NCBI GenBank assembly: GCA_009774245.1
Contig: VSNM01000038.1
Span: 1-53,588 of the forward strand
Length of the DNA: 53,588 nt
DNA from: Lachnospiraceae bacterium
GTDB lineage: Bacteria; Bacillota; Clostridia; Lachnospirales; Lachnospiraceae
Direction of reading: 5' to 3'
This document shows, in pieces, positions 47,654-53,588 of this stretch (within the stretch, counting starts at the first letter, position 1; every line of letters starts with the position of its first letter). The position numbers and the translations under genes are program-made. The notes below the pieces were generated by a model that was not told the origin of the DNA, searched no databases, and worked only from the letters and a program-made list of their open reading frames with translations.

Positions 47654-48387
47654 TGATAAGGGTAGGAGATAGCGTTGCGGCTATCCATACAGGTAGCGAA
47701 CTGAGGCAACGGAAGATAGAGCATTCAGACGAGGTCACTGGAAGTAATCCTGAAAACGCATATATACATAATAGGTTTGACTTAGATGTTGATTACGCAA
47801 ACTATGTCAGAGAAACGGTACCTAAAACTGTTTGGTCAAATGATTACCTTCAAGCATTGTGGGATGAAAAGACTAAATATTTAAAAGGTATTCGTGAAAG
47901 TAAAAATGGGTATGGGTTCGATGATATTATAACAGGAGCCATACATGCCTATTCAACTATGTATCAAAAAATTGTAGATGGATACAGTAACGGGACAAGA
48001 GAAGTATATGTATGTGATGAAACAGAGGATGGAAAGAGACGCTTGCTGTCAATGGATGAAGAACTGGAAAAGCTAAATAGAGGTTTTGAGGAACTGATAA
48101 AATGGGATCAAATGGTTGCAAAAAGTCAAAGGCAAAATGCAGAAAACAAGCGAAAATTTCAGAATATAAAATTGGATGAAGCGTTTGATACCTTTGATAT
48201 AAATCATGTATGCGATTATATTAGAGATTCATATTTAGAGTTCCGCTCGCTTTATCAGGAGCAATATGAAAAAATGGGAGGAGATATAGACATAAAATCT
48301 TTGTTTTCTTCTGTTTTAAGAAACGGAAATTATGATATACATAAATATTGTGAATTACTGTTTGAAAAAATTGGATTTATTGTTTAA
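47653..48387 (+). CDS. Signal-less partner protein (module 1, gene B)
   Basis: ATG 47653 overlaps the upstream stop (TGATG), with GGAGG at 9 bases. The 244-residue protein lacks a signal peptide. It begins MIRVGDSVAAIHTGSELRQR and is helical, with LDVDYANYVRETVPKTVWSND and a charged coiled-coil region (DEELEKLNRGFEELIKWDQM). I do not recognise the family. Overlap implies that it is made together with the exported protein. Its resemblance in layout to 48952 and 51962 (a soluble partner behind an exported protein) is positional only. No clear sequence homology is seen. Confidence 0.68.
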   Translation: MIRVGDSVAAIHTGSELRQRKIEHSDEVTGSNPENAYIHNRFDLDVDYANYVRETVPKTVWSNDYLQALWDEKTKYLKGIRESKNGYGFDDIITGAIHAYSTMYQKIVDGYSNGTREVYVCDETEDGKRRLLSMDEELEKLNRGFEELIKWDQMVAKSQRQNAENKRKFQNIKLDEAFDTFDINHVCDYIRDSYLEFRSLYQEQYEKMGGDIDIKSLFSSVLRNGNYDIHKYCELLFEKIGFIV

Positions 48388-48436
48388 AGAAGGCATTAAA
48401 TTTTTAGATGAAGAGTGAAATAATAAGGAGGCATTT

Positions 48437-48916
48437 ATGAAAACCAAAAGTGTAGTAAGAAGAATTTTTGCAATGGTAATGGTGATGGCGCTGATGTTGA
48501 CAACCCCAATAACGACATTTGCTGCAACTGGAAGTAAGCCATATAAAGCAACGTCAAAAATGACAATAGTTCTTAATCCGAAACAAAGAGGAAATTCTAA
48601 TACAGTTTCTATTAGAGTTTCGGATTTACCAGAAGATGCTATTATTACAAAACTAACTGTGAATACAGGATCAATGACTTATTCAGGAGGAGCAATTGTA
48701 TGTAACTACTTGACAATTTCAAGTTCAAATGGAAGAACAGAACAAATTGGATGGACTGGGCAGGCAAACAAGACATTGACAACAAGTAAGTTCCTTGCTT
48801 CGGCAGCTAATGGTACATATACAATTTCATTTAATGCAACAAATATGAGTTCGTTAGACATAGGAACAAAGTCATATCAACCGTCCATAACGATATATTG
48901 GGATGATGAGTTTTAA
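48437..48916 (+). CDS. Small exported beta-rich protein (module 2, gene A)
   Basis: ATG 48437 follows AAGGAGG. Signal peptide MKTKSVVRRIFAMVMVMALM...TTFAA (about 1-31). The mature 128 residues are beta-rich with many Thr/Ser/Asn (MTIVLNPKQRGNSNTVSIRV, IITKLTVNTGSMTYSGGAIV) and end SYQPSITIYWDDEF. This domain resembles the C-terminal 130 residues of the 50022 protein (VDRISTSSSISYSVGG..., SRVKMTFHWDYDIQ), so it may be a free-standing form of that domain. No anchor is present. Function unknown. Confidence 0.72.
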   Translation: MKTKSVVRRIFAMVMVMALMLTTPITTFAATGSKPYKATSKMTIVLNPKQRGNSNTVSIRVSDLPEDAIITKLTVNTGSMTYSGGAIVCNYLTISSSNGRTEQIGWTGQANKTLTTSKFLASAANGTYTISFNATNMSSLDIGTKSYQPSITIYWDDEF

Positions 48917-48951
48917 AAGATTGATTTTTCTGCTTTTTGTAGGGAGGTGGT

Positions 48952-49560
48952 ATGATGAATGTTAATTTGACTAATACTTCATTACAGCAACGATATTTTT
49001 CGGGAACAAATAGCATAGGTGGAATACACCTGCCGGATTTTGATGATGATTATGTGTTTTCTAAGCGAAAAAGTAATGTTAGTGATGCAGATTACAAAAA
49101 GCAAATAGCAGAACAGGCTTATATAGATTTTAAAAACGGGCAATTTCAAAACAAATCAGATGGTTTTAATAAACTTATGAAAAAATATACATCTGAGGTG
49201 TCACCAGATAGAAAAGGAATCATTGGCACCGGCTTAAAAGCAATTTCACAAAATAAGAAGAAGGGATTAAAACCAATTGATCTACTTGCAACAATTCTTG
49301 AGGGAAAAGTAAAGTACCAAAAGTTACCGTCTGGTCAGACTGATTATATTGAATTTTATGATAAAAATGGAGAAATGGTAGCAACTTATTCCAATAATGG
49401 TTGGACGATGTATACAACAAATGCAGAAGCAGCTCGTCAAACAGAAATGTGTACGATATATAATGAGGCATGGGGAAATGCAAAAAGGGGCATTCCCTTA
49501 ACGAATGTCGATTCGGTGAGTGTTGATAGTTCGCAAAGCACTTTTGATGTACAAGCGTAA
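48952..49560 (+). CDS. Signal-less partner protein (module 2, gene B)
   Basis: ATG 48952 (or 48955) follows AGGGAGGTGG. The 202-residue protein begins MMNVNLTNTSLQQRYFSGTN, with a Ser/Asn-rich N-terminus, then FDDDYVFSKRKSNVSDADYK and a C-terminal domain VKYQKLPSGQTDYIEFYDKN followed by GEMVATYSNNGWTMYTT. There is no signal peptide or membrane helix. The N-terminal style (polar, Asn/Ser/Thr-rich, unstructured) recalls proteins such as the one at 51962. The family is not recognised. It ends 70 bases before a strong terminator. Confidence 0.68.
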   Translation: MMNVNLTNTSLQQRYFSGTNSIGGIHLPDFDDDYVFSKRKSNVSDADYKKQIAEQAYIDFKNGQFQNKSDGFNKLMKKYTSEVSPDRKGIIGTGLKAISQNKKKGLKPIDLLATILEGKVKYQKLPSGQTDYIEFYDKNGEMVATYSNNGWTMYTTNAEAARQTEMCTIYNEAWGNAKRGIPLTNVDSVSVDSSQSTFDVQA

Positions 49561-49631
49561 AGAAGTTATATAGATTAGTTGTTTGTATATCATGATAGTG
49601 TAGAAAGTATTGGGATAAAAATAGAAATCAG

Positions 49632-49681
49632 AAAAAAGTCCTCTTGAGCTAAAACTAAGTTAGGCTCAAGAGGACTTTTTT
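49632..49681 (+). terminator. Perfect 18-bp rho-independent terminator
   Basis: AAAAAAGTCCTCTTGAGC (49632-49649) and GCTCAAGAGGACTTTTTT (49664-49681) are exact reverse complements around a 14-base loop. A and T flanks make it work on both strands. It resembles the terminator at 45931 (TCCTCTTGA core), and both are followed within 60 bases by a TTTTCTGCA repeat pair. Confidence 0.93.
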
Positions 49682-49689
49682 AACTTTTT

Positions 49690-49723
49690 GGTCATTTTCT
49701 GCAAAAACGGGATACTTTCTGCA
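49690..49723 (+). repeat. Paired TTTTCTGCA repeat, copy 2
   Basis: GGTCA then TTTTCTGCA (49695-49703) and CTTTCTGCA (49715-49723), 20 bases apart, as in copy 1 (46030). Both copies also continue with an ATATT-rich stretch, so the conserved block is longer than the repeats themselves. Confidence 0.75.
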
Positions 49724-49826
49724 AAGAATATTAAGATAATCTTTTTTTTGTCGTAAATATAGATGGGTATAGCTTTTAAAGGTTTGTAAATAAAGAATAC
49801 ACATGCAAAAAATATAAAAGTTAGGT

Positions 49827-49860
49827 GGTCATTTTCTGCATAAGAGAACCATTTTCTGCA
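49827..49860 (+). repeat. Paired TTTTCTGCA repeat, copy 3
   Basis: GGTCA then TTTTCTGCA (49832-49840) and TTTTCTGCA (49852-49860), again 20 bases apart and in the same orientation as copies 1 and 2, 137 bases downstream of copy 2. Module 3 thus has two pairs and module 1 has one. Confidence 0.75.
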
Positions 49861-49971
49861 AGAGGTATGGATTTCCGAATCTTTTTTTGCTATATTTCAA
49901 GAGCACAGATATAGCATTACAATATACATTCTGACAAAATTTAGTGTTTTTGTGAGGGAAGGAGGAAAGTC

Positions 49972-50004
49972 GTGTATTGCTTAGAATGTAAATTGTATAT
50001 TTAA
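49972..50004 (+). CDS. Possible 10-residue leader peptide
   Basis: GTG 49972 follows GGAAGGAGGAAAG and opens a frame of ten codons (MYCLECKLYI) before TAA at 50002-50004, just ahead of the ribosome site of the 50022 gene. The strong SD for so short a frame suggests a translated leader or a decoy site. No terminator hairpin follows it, so classical attenuation is not evident. Confidence 0.25.
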   Translation: MYCLECKLYI

Positions 50005-50021
50005 GTAAAAGGAGGAAAATT

Positions 50022-51884
50022 ATGAAGCACAAAAAAATTATTAGTTTTCTGAGTGCGGCTGTAATTATGGTTGTAAGCAGTAGTACACCAGTATTTGTTG
50101 CAAATGCGTCAGAAGTAACAGAAGTTGTAACAGAAACTTCAATGGATGAAGGTATAGTAGTTCCAGAGGCGGAAGCAGAGTTTTTATCACAGGATGAAAT
50201 ATCAATTGAAGATTTAGCTTCGATTATGCAGACTTCATCAGTAGCAGAAAAAGATGAAGAAGTGCCGGAATTGAATGTTGATGAAATCTTGCGTAAAGAC
50301 ACTGGCAATATGCCGTTGACGGAAAGCAATGTAAACCTTTCAGGTTATAGTGTGGAATCAGGTGTTTCGATGGGGGATTTGGCATCAGAATCTTCAATGC
50401 GAAGTGCAGCGAGTATTACACAAAAGTTTACTGATTTCATCACGGCTGAAGATGATTTAAAACTTGTTCAGTTTAGTCTGGGTGAGGGAGATATAGTTAA
50501 TGCAACTTTAAACTGCCCTAATAATGAAAATCTAAATTATGATTTAGTACTGGCATCAGTTACGGAGGACGGTTCTTTATCATTAATTAAAGCGAGTGCA
50601 TTGGGTACATATATAGATCCCGATACTGGAAAAACTGTTGATGAAGGTATATCGTATGTTCACAATCAGGCAACGGTAGGGAATTTTGCGATGTGTGTAT
50701 TGTCATCAAATGGGAGCAGCTCATCAGAAAGTTTCACATTGACCATTAGCCTTGATGCAGCGGGATCATTTGATAGTAATGAACCAAATGATAGTGCATT
50801 TGAAGCAACAAGTATTTCGGGATTATCTGGGAATGGTTCTTTGCATGTGGAAAATGATCAGGACTGGTATGTTGCAAATGTCAATCAGGGTGTGTATGAA
50901 GTAACAGCAGGAAATTATCAGGCAGAGGTTTATCGTGCAACTGAGGGAAATCGTTTGGTAAGAGCAGATAAAGCGGGCAGCAATTATGTGTTAGATAGCC
51001 AAACATATTTTATAAAAGTATATTCAGATGCAACGGGAGAGGATTTTGCATTTGGTGATTATACATTACAACTGGCGGACAAATCAGTATATTCAACAAT
51101 ACGAACAGCATATGATTTTGGTGACTGGGAACATGCGTATACAAAACTTCCAGATGTAACACCAAAAGGACAGCAGCAGGCGTATTATAAGTTCTCTATA
51201 GATGCAGGAGATAAAGTATATGCAAGTTTACTTCTTTCTCAATCTGAAAAGGGTACACTTATAGAATTTCTTGATAATAATGGAGAACCATTAGATTATG
51301 GATTTTCAGGAAGTGATTTGCTGCCTAATCTTGCGCCTAGAGGTTTGATATCACGCAGTAACAGCAGTTTTAACAACCTTGTTGTTAATGTGGATGGTAC
51401 TCAGACAAATAATATTGCATATATAAGAGTAACTAAAGTAGATCCAATGGATATTTCAAGCGGTGGTTCACCTTCCATTAATACTCGGATTAAATCAGGT
51501 TATGGTACATTTACTTTTTCAGGTACAGCAAGTAATCCGGGAAACAGCACATCAACTGTACTGACAATGAATTTAGCTAATAATTCAAATGTTCCGCCAC
51601 ATGCAATTGTAGATAGAATTTCAACATCAAGTTCTATTTCATATAGTGTAGGAGGTGTTCATCACCAATTAAATCCGGGCGGTTTAGGCTGGCTTACATC
51701 GGCATACACATCGGCTGATAGTGGTAGCTTTAATATTGGTACAGAAAATAATGTAGAGGTAGGACAATTATGGGGATTTAGATACACTCAAACAGCATTT
51801 AAGAGTACAACAATGAGCAGGGTGAAAATGACTTTCCATTGGGACTATGATATACAGTATACCAATTACGAGTTATTCAAGTAA
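50022..51884 (+). CDS. Large exported PPC-domain protein (module 3, gene A)
   Basis: ATG 50022 follows AAAGGAGG. Signal peptide MKHKKIISFLSAAVIMVVSS...VANAS (about 1-29), then a 100-residue acidic Ser/Glu-rich segment. Beta-sandwich domains follow: one at about 130-245 (LKLVQFSLGEGDIVNATLNC, with YIDPDTGK) and a PPC-like one at about 251-345 (NEPNDSAFEATSIS, NDQDWYVANVNQG, FIKVYSD). A third sandwich spans about 350-470 (YYKFSIDAGDKVYASLLLSQ). The last 130 residues match the mature 48437 protein. There is no LPxTG, membrane anchor or protease. It is probably secreted and acts as a binding or structural protein. The function is unknown. Confidence 0.78.
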   Translation: MKHKKIISFLSAAVIMVVSSSTPVFVANASEVTEVVTETSMDEGIVVPEAEAEFLSQDEISIEDLASIMQTSSVAEKDEEVPELNVDEILRKDTGNMPLTESNVNLSGYSVESGVSMGDLASESSMRSAASITQKFTDFITAEDDLKLVQFSLGEGDIVNATLNCPNNENLNYDLVLASVTEDGSLSLIKASALGTYIDPDTGKTVDEGISYVHNQATVGNFAMCVLSSNGSSSSESFTLTISLDAAGSFDSNEPNDSAFEATSISGLSGNGSLHVENDQDWYVANVNQGVYEVTAGNYQAEVYRATEGNRLVRADKAGSNYVLDSQTYFIKVYSDATGEDFAFGDYTLQLADKSVYSTIRTAYDFGDWEHAYTKLPDVTPKGQQQAYYKFSIDAGDKVYASLLLSQSEKGTLIEFLDNNGEPLDYGFSGSDLLPNLAPRGLISRSNSSFNNLVVNVDGTQTNNIAYIRVTKVDPMDISSGGSPSINTRIKSGYGTFTFSGTASNPGNSTSTVLTMNLANNSNVPPHAIVDRISTSSSISYSVGGVHHQLNPGGLGWLTSAYTSADSGSFNIGTENNVEVGQLWGFRYTQTAFKSTTMSRVKMTFHWDYDIQYTNYELFK

Positions 51885-51895
51885 TTTTATAGCGA

Positions 51896-51941
51896 AATAT
51901 CATCTATGGCGTTCCAATCAAGATTTGCCATAGATGATATT
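51896..51941 (+). promoter_or_regulatory. 15-bp perfect hairpin between module 3 genes
   Basis: AATATCATCTATGGC (51896-51910) pairs exactly with GCCATAGATGATATT (51927-51941), with a 16-base loop. Only GTCAAGAAAGG follows, so it is not a normal terminator. It could lower or separate expression of the downstream partner gene. Confidence 0.75.
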
Positions 51942-51961
51942 GTCAAGAAAGGTGAAAATTA

Positions 51962-53404
51962 ATGATTACTAATATTTCATATCAATATGCAGCAAAAAAT
52001 TATTCTGAGTATAATAAGCCTTCGCCTTCGGCACCTCAGTCAAAAAATGATAAGGTTGGAGAAACAGTAACATATTCTAAAAATAGTGATGAGATAGTAA
52101 TATCAAATCAGAGAAATACCAATGCTCCAATCTATACAGACCGGACATCTTTAAATCAGAGTACAACACGTCAAAGTGATGGAACAACATTTCCCATTCC
52201 CTCTATTATTGCTAAGTATGAAAAATATACGAAAGTAATTGATGAACATTATGCAAAGGTGAATGAAGAAAATAAAAAATTCAATAATCCAGCGCAACAT
52301 ATATGGGATAAATATTATAATACAAAATCCCCGTATTATGTAAAGGGATTGACACAACGGGAACGACAAATTTGTTCAGAAGCAGAAAAAAGGGTATTGA
52401 ATGGTTTGCCTGCAGCAGTCAATAGTTATGATCCAGTTATACAAAAAACTTTTGGCGGTGGGATTATGAACGATGCTGAATGGAATGATGAAGTGCGTAA
52501 TGGTATAAACAATTCCGTCAACCAACTTTTTGAAGAAAATGGAATTATTATTCCAGAGGGAACAGATTTACAGCTAAGAGTTGATCCATATGAGTATAAA
52601 ATTCATGTTAGCGGTGTAGATGATGCATTAGCAAGGCAGATTGAACAAGTTCTCAATCAGGGTAAGAATGGGAAATATCTGTATGAACATTTACGTTGGT
52701 GCAATCCCGCATATAATGGTTACGAGCAACCAAAGCAGTATTTATATGATACAGCTTATCAGGGAAAAGCAGTTATGTGGCATTTTGTAAATGATCTAAC
52801 AGGATTTGATATGAGAAAATTAGAAAATAAAGATGGTATAATTTATACGCCAGATGGTCAAAATTTATGGGATGTGGTAACTGAACGGTATAATGAATTG
52901 CGTGCTAATGGTGAAATAGATGATTTACCTATGTCATCATTGTATAATGATTATAAGGTCTTTGCAAAAGAAGGATGGGATAACGAAGATGAAAGAGGGC
53001 TTACCATTGGTTATAAGGATGGTTCGCTCTATGATATTGATACTGATTATGGGTATGGTTCCGGGCAAAGAACTTGGCTGCAAAATGAAAAAGTGAGGCA
53101 TAATCAATACTGGGAAAATTATCGAAAAGAACAGGAGAGGACATTACATAAAGAAAAAGCCACTTCTTCAACGTTTGAGCAGTGGCTTGGAAATCAGATG
53201 AATTATACAAATGAAGTCCTTTCGGAAATTAAAGGTAATACCTATGGGAAAAATGGGGCATCATTAACTCAACCGGATATGAGTGCTTTGCAAATGCTGG
53301 TGAATACATTGGCTCGTAGAGGTCGAATAATACCTCTTACTAATGATATCCTACATCTTCCTCAAGAGTCAGTGATGCAAAAGAGATTTGATGCAAAAAT
53401 ATAA
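51962..53404 (+). CDS. DUF4885-like signal-less protein (module 3, gene B)
   Basis: ATG 51962 follows AGAAAGGTG. The 480-residue protein has no signal peptide. The N-terminus (ITNISYQYAAKNYSEYNKPS, then SKNSDEIVISNQRN) is polar and likely disordered. The core (YEKYTKVIDEHYAKVNEENK, HIWDKYYNTKSPYYVKGLT, GTDLQLRVDPYEYKIHVSGV) matches my recollection of DUF4885 proteins of Firmicutes. The final 130 residues are an extra, helical and charged region. No catalytic motif is apparent. Pairing with an exported protein could mean that it is secreted by a route without a cleaved signal, but this is speculative. Confidence 0.72.
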   Translation: MITNISYQYAAKNYSEYNKPSPSAPQSKNDKVGETVTYSKNSDEIVISNQRNTNAPIYTDRTSLNQSTTRQSDGTTFPIPSIIAKYEKYTKVIDEHYAKVNEENKKFNNPAQHIWDKYYNTKSPYYVKGLTQRERQICSEAEKRVLNGLPAAVNSYDPVIQKTFGGGIMNDAEWNDEVRNGINNSVNQLFEENGIIIPEGTDLQLRVDPYEYKIHVSGVDDALARQIEQVLNQGKNGKYLYEHLRWCNPAYNGYEQPKQYLYDTAYQGKAVMWHFVNDLTGFDMRKLENKDGIIYTPDGQNLWDVVTERYNELRANGEIDDLPMSSLYNDYKVFAKEGWDNEDERGLTIGYKDGSLYDIDTDYGYGSGQRTWLQNEKVRHNQYWENYRKEQERTLHKEKATSSTFEQWLGNQMNYTNEVLSEIKGNTYGKNGASLTQPDMSALQMLVNTLARRGRIIPLTNDILHLPQESVMQKRFDAKI

Positions 53405-53500
53405 TAAAAAGGTTACAACTGGTTTAATACGAGAACGCAGTAAATCAGTAAAAAAATTGAAATATGTAAGGATTTTTGAATTATATGATTTCTATGTTTA

Positions 53501-53541
53501 TTTAGCAGGCAACAATATTCCTATTATTGCCTGCTAAATTT
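53501..53541. terminator. Bidirectional rho-independent terminator
   Basis: TTTAGCAGGCAA (53501-53512) and TTGCCTGCTAAA (53527-53538) are exact complements. A T-run follows on + and an A-rich/T-rich flank on -. It sits 97 bases after the module 3 stop and just beyond the stop of a possible minus-strand gene, as between convergent genes. Confidence 0.88.
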
Positions 53542-53588
53542 TTAATTATATTCTTCCAACACCGCTTTCACACTGGGTAAAATAGATG
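53542..53588 (-). CDS. Possible C-terminus of a minus-strand gene (partial)
   Basis: Reading the minus strand from the window edge, one frame gives SILPSVKAVLEEYN and then TAA, complement of 53542-53544, immediately before the bidirectional terminator. A stop placed against a terminator, a protein-like helix ending and no other minus-strand genes nearby make a convergent gene plausible. Only 14 residues are visible, so the product cannot be named. Confidence 0.35.
   Translation of the reverse strand, partial: SILPSVKAVLEEYN

Larger units (their letters stand above)
49724..50021 (+). other. AT-rich leader region of module 3
   Basis: This 300-base stretch holds no supported protein gene apart from a possible 10-residue frame at 49972. 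It contains repeat copy 3, poly-T runs near 49742 and 49881, and two ribosome sites (AAGGAGGAAAG near 49961 and AAAGGAGGAAAA before 50022). A promoter is expected here, but I see no convincing -35/-10 pair. Confidence 0.5.

Noticed and set aside
46030..49860. Short CRISPR or tandem-repeat array
   Set aside because: Only three widely separated pairs of 9-base repeats. The spacing pattern is operator-like or IS-end-like.
1..53588. tRNA or rRNA genes
   Set aside because: No cloverleaf with a GTTCRA T-loop and a 7-bp acceptor stem and no rRNA signature was noticed, though a covariance-model scan was not possible.

Overview
The window reads as the inside of a large conjugative element (an integrative and conjugative element or a plasmid) of a low-to-mid-GC gut Firmicute, most likely a Lachnospiraceae-type Clostridium relative. 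Supporting points are strong AGGAGG ribosome sites, frequent TTG starts, a Tn1549-like order of transfer genes, SpaA/sortase surface proteins and Lachnospiraceae-style accessory families. Every confident gene is on the + strand. No integrase, replication initiator, rRNA or tRNA is visible, so whether it is integrated or a plasmid cannot be decided here.

Layout. 1-388: a truncated AAA-ATPase/PDDEXK-type gene tail and a region with a 14-bp inverted repeat. 389-4482: a run of small genes around a ParM-like actin and a ribbon-helix-helix partner, with several microproteins, a lipoprotein, and two copies of a 60-residue hydrophobic protein. 4707-10079: a 1790-residue thioester/SpaA-repeat LPQTG surface protein, followed by a strong terminator. 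10174-13114: XRE regulator, DUF5688, RadC and a Toprim/DUF3991 primase-like protein. 13118-13422: three 13-bp iterons plus three hairpins, the best candidate for oriT or a replication origin. 13477-34612: transfer genes (MobC, MOB-type relaxase, PcfB, VirD4, Maff2-like VirB2 candidate, VirB6, PrgI/VirB3, VirB4, NlpC/P60 hydrolase) interleaved with polyvalent accessory proteins, and ending with two tandem MT-A70-type adenine methyltransferases. 34625-43201: a 2858-residue methylase/SNF2-helicase protein with a TnpV-like gene apparently overprinted inside its linker. 43198-45926: sortase, a double-SpoVG protein and a DUF6674-like coiled-coil protein, closed by a terminator.

46030-53404 is clearly more AT-rich and looks like cargo. 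It holds three successive two-gene modules, each an exported beta-rich protein followed by a signal-less partner. They are arranged as two transcription units, and each unit is preceded by a terminator and by conserved paired TTTTCTGCA repeats with a 20-nt period. This is the least explained and most interesting part of the window.

How the genes work together (inference). MobC, relaxase and PcfB process DNA at the 13.1-13.4 kb region and hand it to VirD4. VirB6, PrgI, VirB4, Maff2 and the NlpC hydrolase form the envelope channel. The sortase at 43.2 kb probably anchors the 4.7 kb surface protein for cell contact. ParM and its partner may stabilise a circular form. Methyltransferases, RadC-like, SpoVG and polyvalent proteins probably help the incoming DNA establish itself.
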